Shown here: piece by piece, positions 8,959 to 18,896 of the stretch
How positions within the stretch are numbered: the stretch's first letter is position 1
How the letters are laid out: each line of letters starts with the position of its first letter
Source: Podospora comata
Taxonomy: Eukaryota > Ascomycota > Sordariomycetes > Sordariales > Podosporaceae
Assembly: GCA_017354895.1 (NCBI GenBank)
Contig: CP071494.1
Coordinates: 3,596,001 to 3,660,000 of the forward strand
DNA length: 64,000 nt
Direction of reading: 5' to 3'
Notes under the pieces: model-generated
What the model saw: the letters and a program-made list of their open reading frames with translations, nothing else
What the model was told of the DNA's origin: nothing
Database searches by the model: none
Made by a program: the position numbers and the translations under genes

Positions 8959-11835
8959 TCACTCGGGAAGGTGAAAATTAAAGCGGCTTGCGGTCGGCAG
9001 TGCGGCTCTGCTGGCATGACGGGACGCTCCAAGGCCGCGCAAAGTCGACGCACTGGATGATCTGCGCGTGTGTGCGGGCGGTGGTGTAGCCGCTGTAGGC
9101 ACGAATGCGCGAGCAGTCGGTGTGAACGTCCGCGCGGCCGCGTTCAACGGCGGAGTTGGCTCTTCGATGGGGATCAGTTGTGATCCCTGCTCGAACGCGT
9201 CTCTACGCATGGTAGAGCACGAGGTCGCTCGTGACCCTGCCGATGACTCAAGAGTGAGCCGTGACATTCGGTGGTCAAGATCGCCCACCCGGGTTTCACT
9301 GCCCAAATCGCGGGCAGACGGCTGCAAAGTCGCAAGCGCTCCGGCACGGTCCCCAACAGCACGCGAACCCGGAAAGAAAAAGTCCTCCAGGTTCTCAGCC
9401 TCGTCAATCCTGGTCTCAGGGTCAAGCTGAGCTAGGTCGTGGAAATAGCTACCCTCCTTCCAGCGCTTTTCGTACGGGAGTCCCGTGAAAGCATTACTGT
9501 TTTGAATGGGGGCATCCATGGTCGAGGACCACCGTGAGGCACCAAGTCCAGCATCGGGTTTTCGATATTCAGCCATGGGCTTCACAGGGGCCTGGACTGG
9601 CTTCAAGGCGGCAGCTGATGCCTGCGGTGAAATGTTCTCCACGGCCACGGACGACTCCGTTTTGGCGATAGTCATAGGCTGCTTTTGAGTTGTGGCAGCG
9701 GATGACTCTGCTTTCCCCAACACCCAGTCCATACCAATGGTGGACTTCCGGATGTACTCCTTCGTGTCAACACCGTCAACAGGAGGAGTGGAGGCCCCAT
9801 CTTTGCCGTGTGGATACGGGACATCTGCCAACCAGGCCGGGGGTTGGACCTGGGAGTCCTTCATGGCCATCATCTCTTCATTCGTATACTGAAGACGACG
9901 GGGCTTGACAAACGCCACTGCAGAGGAGTTGAGATAGTCCTCTATCTGTGCGACTACCTCTTGTCGCTCGGACTTGGTGTGGTCCTGGCAGACCACATCG
10001 ATGAATGCTTCGCGGATACCCTCAACAGTTGCGGTAATCTCCCGCTTGGTCTTCCCGCCAGCCTTCTTCCTGAGAAAAGCCGTGAGCATGTTTCGGAGCA
10101 TAGCAACTGCATCAGGCACTGATAGCCTGACTGGTTCGTGTGTCAAAGCATCATTCTCTACCGGCGTGCTGGTTCTGCTGATGTTGTGGCCGAGCGAAGT
10201 CACAGCAGGCGCCACCTCCAAGGCATCTTCGTTGCCGTATGGCTCCAAGGTCGAGAGCAGTGCCGATGCCTCCGAACTTCCACGCTTTAGGACCGGACTG
10301 GTGTCCTTCCCCTCGACATTGATAAGGACACCTTGTGTCGCTTTGAGCTCCGACTCGTCATCGTGTTGGCGCGTGCCGCTGGCTTCGCCCGTGATGAACC
10401 GAGAAGCGTACTGCACCGCCCTGTTATTGGACACGCTAGCCTGTGGCTTGACCGGTGGTAAACGAATCACAGTAGTGTTTTCGTTCGCGGGAGCAGCGTT
10501 TGCTGGAGTAACCGGCGGCTGAGGTGCAATCGATGGCTTGGGAGCAACCGATGGCTCTGGGGCAGGCTTCTGCCCAGAGGTTTCAAAAGCCCCCACGGCA
10601 TACTTGCCAGCTTTGAGGTCTCTCAAAACTTTGAGGAAAATCTCAAGCTCACCAGCGGTACTGAAAGTCAGGCCGAAATACAGAACGTTCTGTCCAAAAT
10701 GAAGAGAGAGGGTCAGGTCGCTTGAGACAAAGTCCTGATATTCGGCAATGGTGAACTGAACGAATAGTTTGTTTTCGGCAAACATCATGCAGAAGCCCAG
10801 TGTGGGAGCTGGAGCCACTGTCAAGAAGACAATGGCAGGCAACGGCTGATTTCTTCCAGGTGGGTTGAGGAGAACCTCTGCCCGAGCGACCATGTGGGGA
10901 GGGTTGGCGACATGTTGGTTCCCACCATATTGGGATGGCGGGACTGGGACGTCTCTAGGAGCTTGCTGCACAATCCTGGAGGGGCCTGGGAGCGGACTCG
11001 AAACCGGTTGGCGAAGGGGAGCAGACTCTGACGGCTGCCGGAGGTGGACAGACGCTGATGGGAGCCGGGATGGACCGGCATTTTTGGAGCTGGACATCTT
11101 CTGCTTGCGGTTGCGGTTGTTTACGAACGGGGACCCGCTCTTGACCATTTGCTGAACGTGCGCAAACGAGTGATGTGACTCCTGGGCCGGAGGCATCTGA
11201 CTTCGGGTCGCATAGGGATGAAGGTTACTATACAGTATGGTTAGCACTAGGGCTTCTTCTTGACACAATAACTGGCAAAATGTGACCCACTTGCGGCTCT
11301 GGCTCTCCTGATATTTCAGCAAAACCGTCGCCTTTCTCTTGGCCTCTGCCTTCAGCTCGTGAAGGCGAGGACCTCCAAGATCAGCAAGCCCTTTGACCGC
11401 GGCAGCGTCATCATCCTCGAAGACGCCGGACGCAATGGCATCTGGCGAAATGTCAGCATCTACCATTCTATCAACTTTAGATGAGAGATCATACCCTGCC
11501 AAACATTCGACATCTTCGCGCCCCTCGCTACGAGCGCATCATTCTGGATTTGGGGCCGACGAATATACTCTTGTCTGGGCTCGCGGTCGCCCCGGTCACC
11601 CCGACCATGTCGGCCATTCTTTCCGCCTCCCTTCTTTTTATTCATGGCTGCCAACTCGCCGTCATCGACGGGAAGTTCGTCCAGGCGGCCGATTCCCAAA
11701 TCCGCCTGCAGATAACTAGTTAGCAGTATGTCGCATGACGATAGGAGCAGAGAACTTCACCATCATGGCCTGCTGGATAGCGGCCTCCTCCGCCAGCTCC
11801 TCTGAGGTCTTCTTGTTCTCTTTGTCGATCGACAT
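8959..11835 (-). CDS. Large mostly disordered protein with a PH-like core and eIF4E-binding-like motif
   Basis: I do not recognise a named family. Four exons (11835-11761, 11705-11495, 11441-11291, 11227-8959) give 901 residues, and each junction has a branch point and keeps phase. The N-terminus is charged (SIDKENKKTSEELAEEAAI), followed by a Gly/Arg/Lys-rich block. After a Pro/Ser/Gln-rich linker lies one compact region, from VFLTVAPAPTLGFCMMFAEN to STAGELEIFLKVLRDLKAGK, whose strand-then-helix pattern recalls a PH/EVH1-like fold. Another folded-looking helical part runs from LSVPDAVAMLRNMLTAFLRK to AQIEDYLNSS. Directly after it is RLQYTNEEMMAMKDSQ around Y593, similar to the YxxxxLPhi eIF4E-binding consensus with Met for Leu. 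The rest is low complexity. A role in translation or mRNA control is an inference from this motif. The third intron is in frame and lacks stops. Confidence 0.75.
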
Positions 11836-14486
11836 GACTAGATGCCGGTATGATCCTTGAAGAAGTCGTGATATTTGAGCGAACGAGTGACCTAAGCCGG
11901 GTCTGTAACGAGTGATGGAGCCGATCCAATCGAAAGGTCGTGCCCTGTCAAGTAGGACAAAACGTTGCTCACGACAACTGATCGATAATAGCGATCTGAA
12001 AGATGGTTACAAAGGAAATTGATATGACAAGATCCTGACGGATCGTTTGACTAGACGCTTTGGGTTGAACAGAGGCAGGAGGTTGGCGAAGAGTGGTAGA
12101 GATCGAAGAACGAGAGAATGTTGTGGAGAGGTAAGCAGGCGAAGTGGGGAGTGCAAGCTTCTTAGAGGCGGCCACTCGCGAGATCGGTCAGGCTAGGCAA
12201 CGAGAGGGTTGCTATGAAGGAAGGTACGCGCGTGCGGTGGGAACAAGGCGAGCAGGGATGGCAGGAGCACTGCTCGTTGAGGGGGGAGGAAGGAAGGGAG
12301 CACGGAGAGTAGAGGTTGGTCGGGCACAACTCGAAGGCGGTTTACTTACCGAATGAGCTGCCCACCTCAGAGTGGTGGAACAGAGACAACGAATGTATCA
12401 AACTCGTTTTCTGCGTGTAGCAGAGTCGTCGGTATTGGTTTCTTGGAGCAAAGCGGAATAATACCGGGGAGCTGTCGCGTCGATCTGTTAGACGTCTGCA
12501 ATTATTTTCGACTCTGTCATGTACATACCTTGATGATGGCGACGATGATGGAAACAAAACTCGAGGTCGCAATAGATCGTCAATCAAGCCTGAGTTCCCT
12601 TGGGTGGTGAGGGAGATTGTCGGCCGACGGGGACCTTTGGGTGGTCGTGTTGTCAAGACCACGGAGGCAAGGAAGCCAGGAAGATATCTCCAGCCTGTTG
12701 AGGTAACAAGATAAGTTGTCAAGATACTCGAAGGGGATAAATCGAAAGATGAAGGGTAAGGTGAGCCAGTGGGAAAGCCAAGTAATGGTGGCGGGAGGCT
12801 GTTGAGTTCGCAGCTAGATGCTTTTGTTGTGTTGCGTTTGGTTCAGGAAAAGAAAGCAGCGACTGAGGGAGAAGGAAGAGACTTTATACCCTTTGTGGGA
12901 CCCACGATGCGGCCTGTGGGTGCTCTCAATATGAGCCGCACCATCATGCCGCCGCCGGGTTTTGATTGCGGCCGAGGCTAGGGCTTAGAGGTTGTCGTCG
13001 CCGAGATATCTCGGGGGTCGTCGGGGGTCATCGGTGGGGTCGTCGGCGGGGGTCGACCGCGGGGGTTAGACGGCGGGTGTGACAGAGGAGATTATGCAGA
13101 GCCGTGGAGGTCATCGATACTTGCTTTCAACTTCAAGTTCTGAGTTTCATACACAGTCACAAGCCACTTTACCTTACCTACCTTGCATTACATTGCCTAC
13201 AAACAAGCGTTTCCATTAAGCACCAGATTTCGTACCATGGTCGCCATTAACTGGACCTCGGGGTCGTCTTGTAGGGCTTATCTCCATCTTTCAAGAATCT
13301 CCCATGTCTTTAAGACTTTGCCATGTAGCTCAGAAGGCTTGGGCACACATGGTCCATGATCAACAAGTTAGCTGCCCAGACGGGCAGCTTTGAGTAATTG
13401 CCACTGAATCTGGGTTCTTGCGTTATAAAGGTTGTTACCTCCACAGGAGAATCATGGAAGGATATTGCCACCATGTGTTTTTTTGTAAGGAACATATATA
13501 TATTTTGAACAAACAGCTATATTTTACAAAGGACGCGATCAATTCGTCCATTTTACAGTGTGCTTGTTGACTTGCCCCTATTCTTGGACCTTGATATGGT
13601 CCGTGCGGAGGATACCCCTGAATTTGGACTTGCAGCAATTTGGGCCAAGGTATTCCACTTCATTGGGTCACCGCTTGCTTGTCTACTTTTCCCAATCCGT
13701 GCCCTCGCGTCACACTCAGTGTCTGTCAACCCTTTGCACGCTCATATACCACCCAGGGACCCGGGGTGCAATGAGCGTGACTGTTTGGCTGAGGGGCTTT
13801 CTTGATCATGAAGACGGGCAACAAGCCATACGTATACCGACTCACCTCCCTCTTAAATCGCAACTCATAGAACAACGGTAACGGAGACGACTATTCCGAT
13901 GGCTGTGATAATGTAAACACTGTCTACATCTAGGACTACGCCGGCCAGGATCCGATGAGAGCAGCAAGGCTTCTAGTTATAAGAAATTGGGCGACGGAGA
14001 GCTGTTTAGGAGGAAGATAATCTTACCTGTCTTGTGATGACAGTTCCAATTCAAGATGATGTGGCAAATAGGTCAAGACCACCTGTGGGAGACGTGCAGA
14101 TTCTAGACAGTGGTGTCTCCTCCACTGGGCTACTTACTCGCGCCAGGTTTACACCGTTTGAAGGTTTATGTGTGTTCTTTCAACACCTGATTTGGACTTC
14201 AACAGCATAACCGGAGAAGCGAGCAAGGGAAGTAAGTGTACGGGCATGCTGCGTGTGGAATCTGGAAGTTGAATCCAATATCTTCAAATGGAGGATACAG
14301 CGGCGACGTTTCGGCAGGTAGCAACAGCAACATCAATTCAACACATCACAATATTCTGTCGAAGTCTAGTAGTGTAACTTCAAATTATTTTATATTCAGC
14401 GGCGACAGTCATCATGCCCACCATCATGTCCTCATAACCATTATGCAGTAAATATCGCTAAAATCAAATCCCATCATTCTCCCATC
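11836..14486. other. Long gene-free region with G-rich palindromic patch
   Basis: These 2.65 kb lie upstream of the 901-residue gene and downstream of the small CRE-linked gene. A minus-strand frame ending at 11969 encodes a hydrophobic stretch (LVISISFVTIFQIAII) but has no ATG start. The part at 13001-13075 holds a 14-bp palindrome and five G runs. The section around 13440-13560 is AT-rich. I find no supportable gene. Confidence 0.5.
13001..13075. promoter_or_regulatory. 14-bp palindrome followed by five G runs
   Basis: CCGAGATATCTCGG at 13001-13014 is a perfect palindrome with CCG/CGG ends. It is followed within 60 bp by five runs of four or five G separated by 5-8 bases, mostly built from a degenerate GGGGGTCRTCGG unit. 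This arrangement could bind a zinc-cluster dimer and could form a G-quadruplex. Both are inferences. Confidence 0.35.
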
Positions 14487-14762
14487 TTACTTTGACCGAG
14501 CATCCTTGGGAGGCTCGCTCAGACCATCCTTGCCCTGACGACCAATTCCGCTCATATCAATATCCTCCGAAGCCTTGGTCGCAGGCTCCCTCAGTCCAGC
14601 TGTGGAACCGAGACCAGTTGAAACATCGCTCGACAAACGACCACTGCCGACGTTGGTCTTGCTAGCGTCGGCGGACTGCCAGTCGGAGGCCTTGGGGGGC
14701 ATCTGCGGGATGGGGAGGTTCTGGCGGACCTCTTCGATCTTGTCGGCCTTGGATTGAGTCAT
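14487..14762 (-). CDS. Small disordered conserved fungal protein, stress-type (91 aa)
   Basis: A single-exon gene encoding a hydrophilic protein. It starts MTQSKADKIEEVRQNLPIP, continues PPKASDWQSADASKTNVGSG, then GRLSSDVSTGLGS and LREPATKASEDIDMSG, and ends in a Gly/Lys/Asp-rich tail. From memory, short proteins with the SDWxSADAxxxNVGSG and LREPATK signatures are widespread in Pezizomycotina and are annotated as hypothetical; I cannot check this here. The composition, low in hydrophobics and rich in Gly, Ser, Asp and Lys, resembles intrinsically disordered protective proteins. The leader contains a 53-bp intron (14788-14840), and a perfect CRE (TGACGTCA) lies about 260 bp upstream of the ATG. 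Together these suggest stress-controlled expression, which is an inference. Confidence 0.72.
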   Translation of the reverse strand: MTQSKADKIEEVRQNLPIPQMPPKASDWQSADASKTNVGSGRLSSDVSTGLGSTAGLREPATKASEDIDMSGIGRQGKDGLSEPPKDARSK

Positions 14763-14787
14763 GTTGGTTGTGGTTTGTGTGTGGTTT

Positions 14788-14840
14788 CTGATGGGGGTCA
14801 GCATATCTGCTTCAAACTCTTGAGAGTTCAAGGAGCTTAC
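14788..14840 (-). other. 5' UTR intron of the small stress-type gene
   Basis: Reading the minus strand, a GTAAGC donor at 14840, a TGCTGAC branch point and a CATCAG acceptor ending at 14788 define a 53-bp intron lying 26 bp upstream of the ATG at 14762. Confidence 0.6.
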
Positions 14841-15980
14841 TTGATGTGGTGATTGTTGTCGTGAGACAAAGTCTTTTGAGTTGGTGCTTATTTTGAATTG
14901 CTTGATTGATTGATTGGTCTGGTGAACTGATTGGGAAGAACAGAATCGAAAACAGGAGACCTCTAAATATCTCGACTGGAGTGTGCTTCGGCGGAATATG
15001 AAGCTGGAGGACATCACAAATGACGTCAATTACATCACAGACCCCAGAGAGCCCAGTGACTGTCACCAGCCCCTGCAGCCCCGCCCTAGGGTAGCGGGTG
15101 GGGTCTCAAGTGCCGATCTGCCCCAGCCGACTGGCTGGTGGCGGCAATGTCTTGGCTCTATGTTCAACGACATCTTTCGATTGTTGGAGCTTTGGGAGCG
15201 GATGGAACTTTCCACGGATGATCCTGCGGGTTCTGTCTGCGTGAGTGGCTGCTCATCACTTAGCAATGGTCCGACTTCTTCGTCACTTGCCCACATGTCA
15301 CTTTAAAGCCAAGTTAAGAGCCGTTGGAAAGTGTGATTTGATCGATTTGATCGAGATTTGAGATGCCGATGGCTTGTTGAAAGCCTCAAGACTGACTTCA
15401 GGCACGCTGAATACATACATACGACGACGACACAATCGGCCAAAAGAATAAAAAAGAAAAAAAAATCATCGCACAACAAGACAGAAGTAACCTGTGTATA
15501 TTTCATCCTCCAGACCCCATCGCCTATCAAACCACGCTACTAACGTTGTATGTTGGTTGGGGGCAGAAACAAGAAGCGTAAACCCTTTCCGATGGAGCCT
15601 ATCCTAGGCTATAGGCCAGCCGAGACTTGATGAAATCCGATTGACGATTAGGGAACCGCGTAACCCCATCCGTCGAGACCAGAGAAAGAAAAACGATGAA
15701 CAATTGACCCGATTTCCATACCGCAGATGACCACCCCCCAAAACGCCGTGTCCTTGTCATGCGCATCCGGCGCGTGTCGCAAAAATTATAAGAATGGGAA
15801 AATCAAAAAGAAAACAATCGAAGAGCGTAACTGCATAACTTGCATAACCGTAAATCGTGTCGTTTGATGTCGTGTGTAGCGTCCTTGGGTGAGTTCCGTA
15901 TGCCTCTCTATGTTGGATAGAGAGTGGAAATTGCTGCTGACCTAATTGGCAGGAGTCGAGGCGTTGAGGAGAGATGAGTC
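14841..15980. other. Promoter region of the small gene and 3' flank of the 342-residue gene
   Basis: This gene-free region carries a perfect CRE palindrome at 15021-15028 and an A-rich tract at 15448-15466. Below 15900 it presumably includes the 3' UTR of the neighbouring minus-strand gene. No coding frame is supported. Confidence 0.5.
15021..15028. promoter_or_regulatory. Perfect CRE / bZIP site TGACGTCA
   Basis: This is the full 8-bp palindrome bound by ATF/CREB-type bZIP factors, which in fungi act downstream of the stress MAP kinase (Atf1 type). It lies upstream of the small disordered protein gene. Confidence 0.5.
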
Positions 15981-17009
15981 CTAGAAGATGGGAGAAGGCA
16001 ACTCAAAGTCGGAGATTGAGTCTGTGTCCACGACTAGAGCAGCGACAGCCTTCATCTTCCACTTCCTAGCAGCAGAGGAGGTGATGGGCTCGCAGTCCTC
16101 GTCGACAAAGATCTCAAAGTCCAGTTTATGTTCCTGCTCACCAAGGTCAAAGCCAAACTTCGTCTTGGTCTCGCTCTTGAAAAGAGGGCTGGAGCTGATG
16201 CGGCCAGACTTCTTGACGAGTCGGCGACCACGAGGAGTGCCTCTCATGGACATGAGCTTGCGAGACTCGGCATTCCATTCCTCGCACTCTTGAATTTCCT
16301 TGCGGTACTCGAGAACCCACTGGCGAGCCATCTCGGCGTGATCGGGGGATACGTCGTTGACGAAAGATGGGACGTGAATATAATGAGTCGAAGGTCCAGC
16401 ACGATGAGCCAAAGGCCCAGAGCGGCGGCGGGGAGGCATCGAGAGAGGTTGGGCGTTCTCGTCCTGCTCAGGAAGCTCAACCTTCAAATTGAAACTCGAA
16501 GCAGCGTTATTGCGGTGATTGCGAGGAATGCCGGTGGCAGCCTGGGTTTTTCCAGAGGGCTCAGACTCTGGGCCTTGCTCTGCAACTTTGTGGGCCTGCT
16601 TGGGAGCAAAGTTGTGGGAAGTGGGACGGGCAATTTGGGGCAGGCCAAAAATCTTGGAGTTGGCCGGAATGGTGAGAAGGTGAGTAATGTCGCCCAGAGG
16701 AACACGGGCAGAGTCCTTGTCATCGTCATCGTCGAATTTGTCGTCATCGAGCTTCTTCTCATCGATCTCGTCGCCGTCGGTCCCAGAGGTTTGGGCAGCA
16801 GTGCTATTTTCAGCCTCGTCGGTCAGAGAAGCGGGGCCAGCAGTGGTCGTAGCCGGGGCGTCCTCGTCGATAGACGGGGCACCCTCGTCAATCTGCGACT
16901 CGGGGTCCAAAACCAGAGGTCGGAGCGGAGACGAGATGTGAGGCTCAAAATAGCCACGACCCAACTGGGAGGTTTGGGCGATCTTAGTGGCCTGCTTTGT
17001 CATCGACAT
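15981..17009 (-). CDS. Unknown protein, acidic and basic disordered regions (342 aa)
   Basis: I do not recognise this protein. The frame is open from 17147, but I place the start at the ATG at 17009 (MSMTKQATKIAQTSQLGRGY), because the upstream part reads like leader sequence. The protein has an acidic stretch with an Asp run (DDDKFDDDDDKDSARVPLGD), short conserved-looking patches such as HLLTIPANSKIFGLPQIARP, and a likely helical segment with SPDHAEMARQWVLEYRKEIQ. A basic RRLVKKSGRISSSPLF motif could be a phosphorylated or nuclear-import segment. The C-terminus is a further acidic region. There is no signal peptide, membrane segment or catalytic signature. Length and third-position bias support a real gene. 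Confidence 0.65.
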   Translation of the reverse strand: MSMTKQATKIAQTSQLGRGYFEPHISSPLRPLVLDPESQIDEGAPSIDEDAPATTTAGPASLTDEAENSTAAQTSGTDGDEIDEKKLDDDKFDDDDDKDSARVPLGDITHLLTIPANSKIFGLPQIARPTSHNFAPKQAHKVAEQGPESEPSGKTQAATGIPRNHRNNAASSFNLKVELPEQDENAQPLSMPPRRRSGPLAHRAGPSTHYIHVPSFVNDVSPDHAEMARQWVLEYRKEIQECEEWNAESRKLMSMRGTPRGRRLVKKSGRISSSPLFKSETKTKFGFDLGEQEHKLDFEIFVDEDCEPITSSAARKWKMKAVAALVVDTDSISDFELPSPIF

Positions 17010-18896
17010 CTTTCCTGACGGGTCGGAGGTTGATGGTGAAGTTGGTGAGGTCGGGAGTGTGTGGTGAGTTGTGAGAGGGGTCAAAGACAGCACATGGAAA
17101 TTTGATGGCTCAAATATGAAATAAATTGCGGAGATTCCGTCCATCAAGGCTGACAGTGCTCCTGAGCGTTCTGATGAACTGTGCGGGTCTCAATTATTCG
17201 TGAGGCTCCGCGTGAAGCTCGGCGGTGTGGTATTGTGTGAGGGGAGAATGAGAACAATGACGGGAAGGTCCGCGATATTCTCTTGGAGCTGTAGAGCAGG
17301 GGTATGGCGACTTGAACACGCACAACGATGCGAGCATAAACATCTCCTAGAACCCCTGTCTGGGCGCCTGAGGAAGCAAAACGAACCCCAAAGACAACCA
17401 CGAAAGAGCTGCTTTGTGCCAATTCCTGCAAGTATTGATTATCCTTGAGGTACCTAGAGAGCGATGGCTAATGACTACACAATGTAGACATTCCTACCAC
17501 GCGCTATTATCTATAGCAATGGACAGGTACAAGGCACGCAAGGCCTTGTTAGGCATCTTCCTCTTGACGACTCCCTGTCCGTATTCACTTCAGGGCACGG
17601 AATCTTCGTATTGTTCATGTCTATTGGGTACCTGTAGCGGCCTTTCGCTCCTTCCATATGTGTCTCCATGGCCAGATATCACCGAAATCGAAATCATCTG
17701 AAGTTCAACAATGGGCTGTAAAACTCTTCAACTAGGCAGACGCCTTCACGTTGCTTCCCATAGGATATACCTTTTCTTCAACTGCCAGCTTAATGACAAC
17801 CATGTGCAGAGGACAATAATTACACCGCTAAACGCGCTTAGAGACAAGGAGATGTGGTTTGTCTATGGCATGGGCTGATATAGGGCTTGGGGTTTTGAGA
17901 TACACATTGTGAATAAGATAACAGAGACTGATATCTAACAAATAGATCTGAATGATAGTTAATTCTAATAATCTCATTCTACCACCCGAAACACCTGGAA
18001 TGGGAAACAGTTCTTCTACTATAGCCCCACAAGATATTTGCTACTTGCTCATAACCTCAACGCCGACTTAATGCAGAAGATCTGATGAATATTGGCCCCA
18101 CATACCTGGGAGCATTATACTTCTGTTACCTCGTGGAGGTTCTGCTGGGACATAATATTAGAATAGGGGCAGCATCCACCAATTTACACAATGGTTCACA
18201 GCTTTAAAACAGCCAGTCCCACAATCTATAGGAAATCTGGTAAACTGGCAGAGCAAGAAGACTGTCCGGGCTCTTGCTTTCACAAAGTTTTGGTGGACAT
18301 ATTTCCAAGAGTTTTGCAGTCTCAGAGAGTCTTTGTGCACGCTCTTTGAAGATGGTGTGTGTTGTCGTGGAGCCAAAAAGGGAAGCATTCACTTACACGC
18401 ATGGGACAGGGGTGCCTGATTGGCCAGCTTTGGGCATCTCTACCCAGCAGCATCTTTACTCTCGGACTCTGCCACCTTGACTCAAGATGTCTGTTCGCGC
18501 GTTCATCTGAACCCAGTTTGGAGATAAAGCTCTGCTTGCATCAGTTATGTAGATAGCCTCACTTTTATACCTTCTGAAATTCTCAAAACTTGACAGTATT
18601 TATTGTTCTATTCCCATCATGATGTCCCGCTTCAACCCTAACCCAGATCACCCTTGAAGATCCAGGCTGTCCCGGCCGGCACCGGGTCACCCGATCCAAT
18701 TAATGCTGGACATGGCAGGTGCCCGTGCCTCGGCGCGGCCACTTTTAAAAAGTGAAAGAGGCGATGCCCTCAACAATTTCTCTGTGCATTGCGCCAATTC
18801 CGATGCCGCCTCCCCAGACGTCCGCCCTTCCCCTAGATTTTGCTCTTTTCTCTCTAATGCCTTAATACGATTCTTTTAATATACGAAAACGACGAA
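17010..18896. other. Divergent gene-free region with an AT-rich island
   Basis: These 1.9 kb separate two opposed genes. From about 17700 to 18600 the composition drops: hand counts give 37% and 33% GC in two 60-bp blocks at 17881-18000, in a window otherwise near or above 50%. All frames there are broken and unrecognisable. The last 250 bp before 18897 are the promoter of the ABC1/UbiB gene. Confidence 0.55.

Noticed and set aside
11969-12175. 68-codon minus-strand frame with a hydrophobic end
   Set aside because: It begins with GTG and no upstream exon could be joined convincingly. The hydrophobic stretch alone is not enough.
12342-12722. 126-codon minus-strand frame
   Set aside because: It has a non-ATG start, no domain, and lies in sequence with several unrelated open frames.
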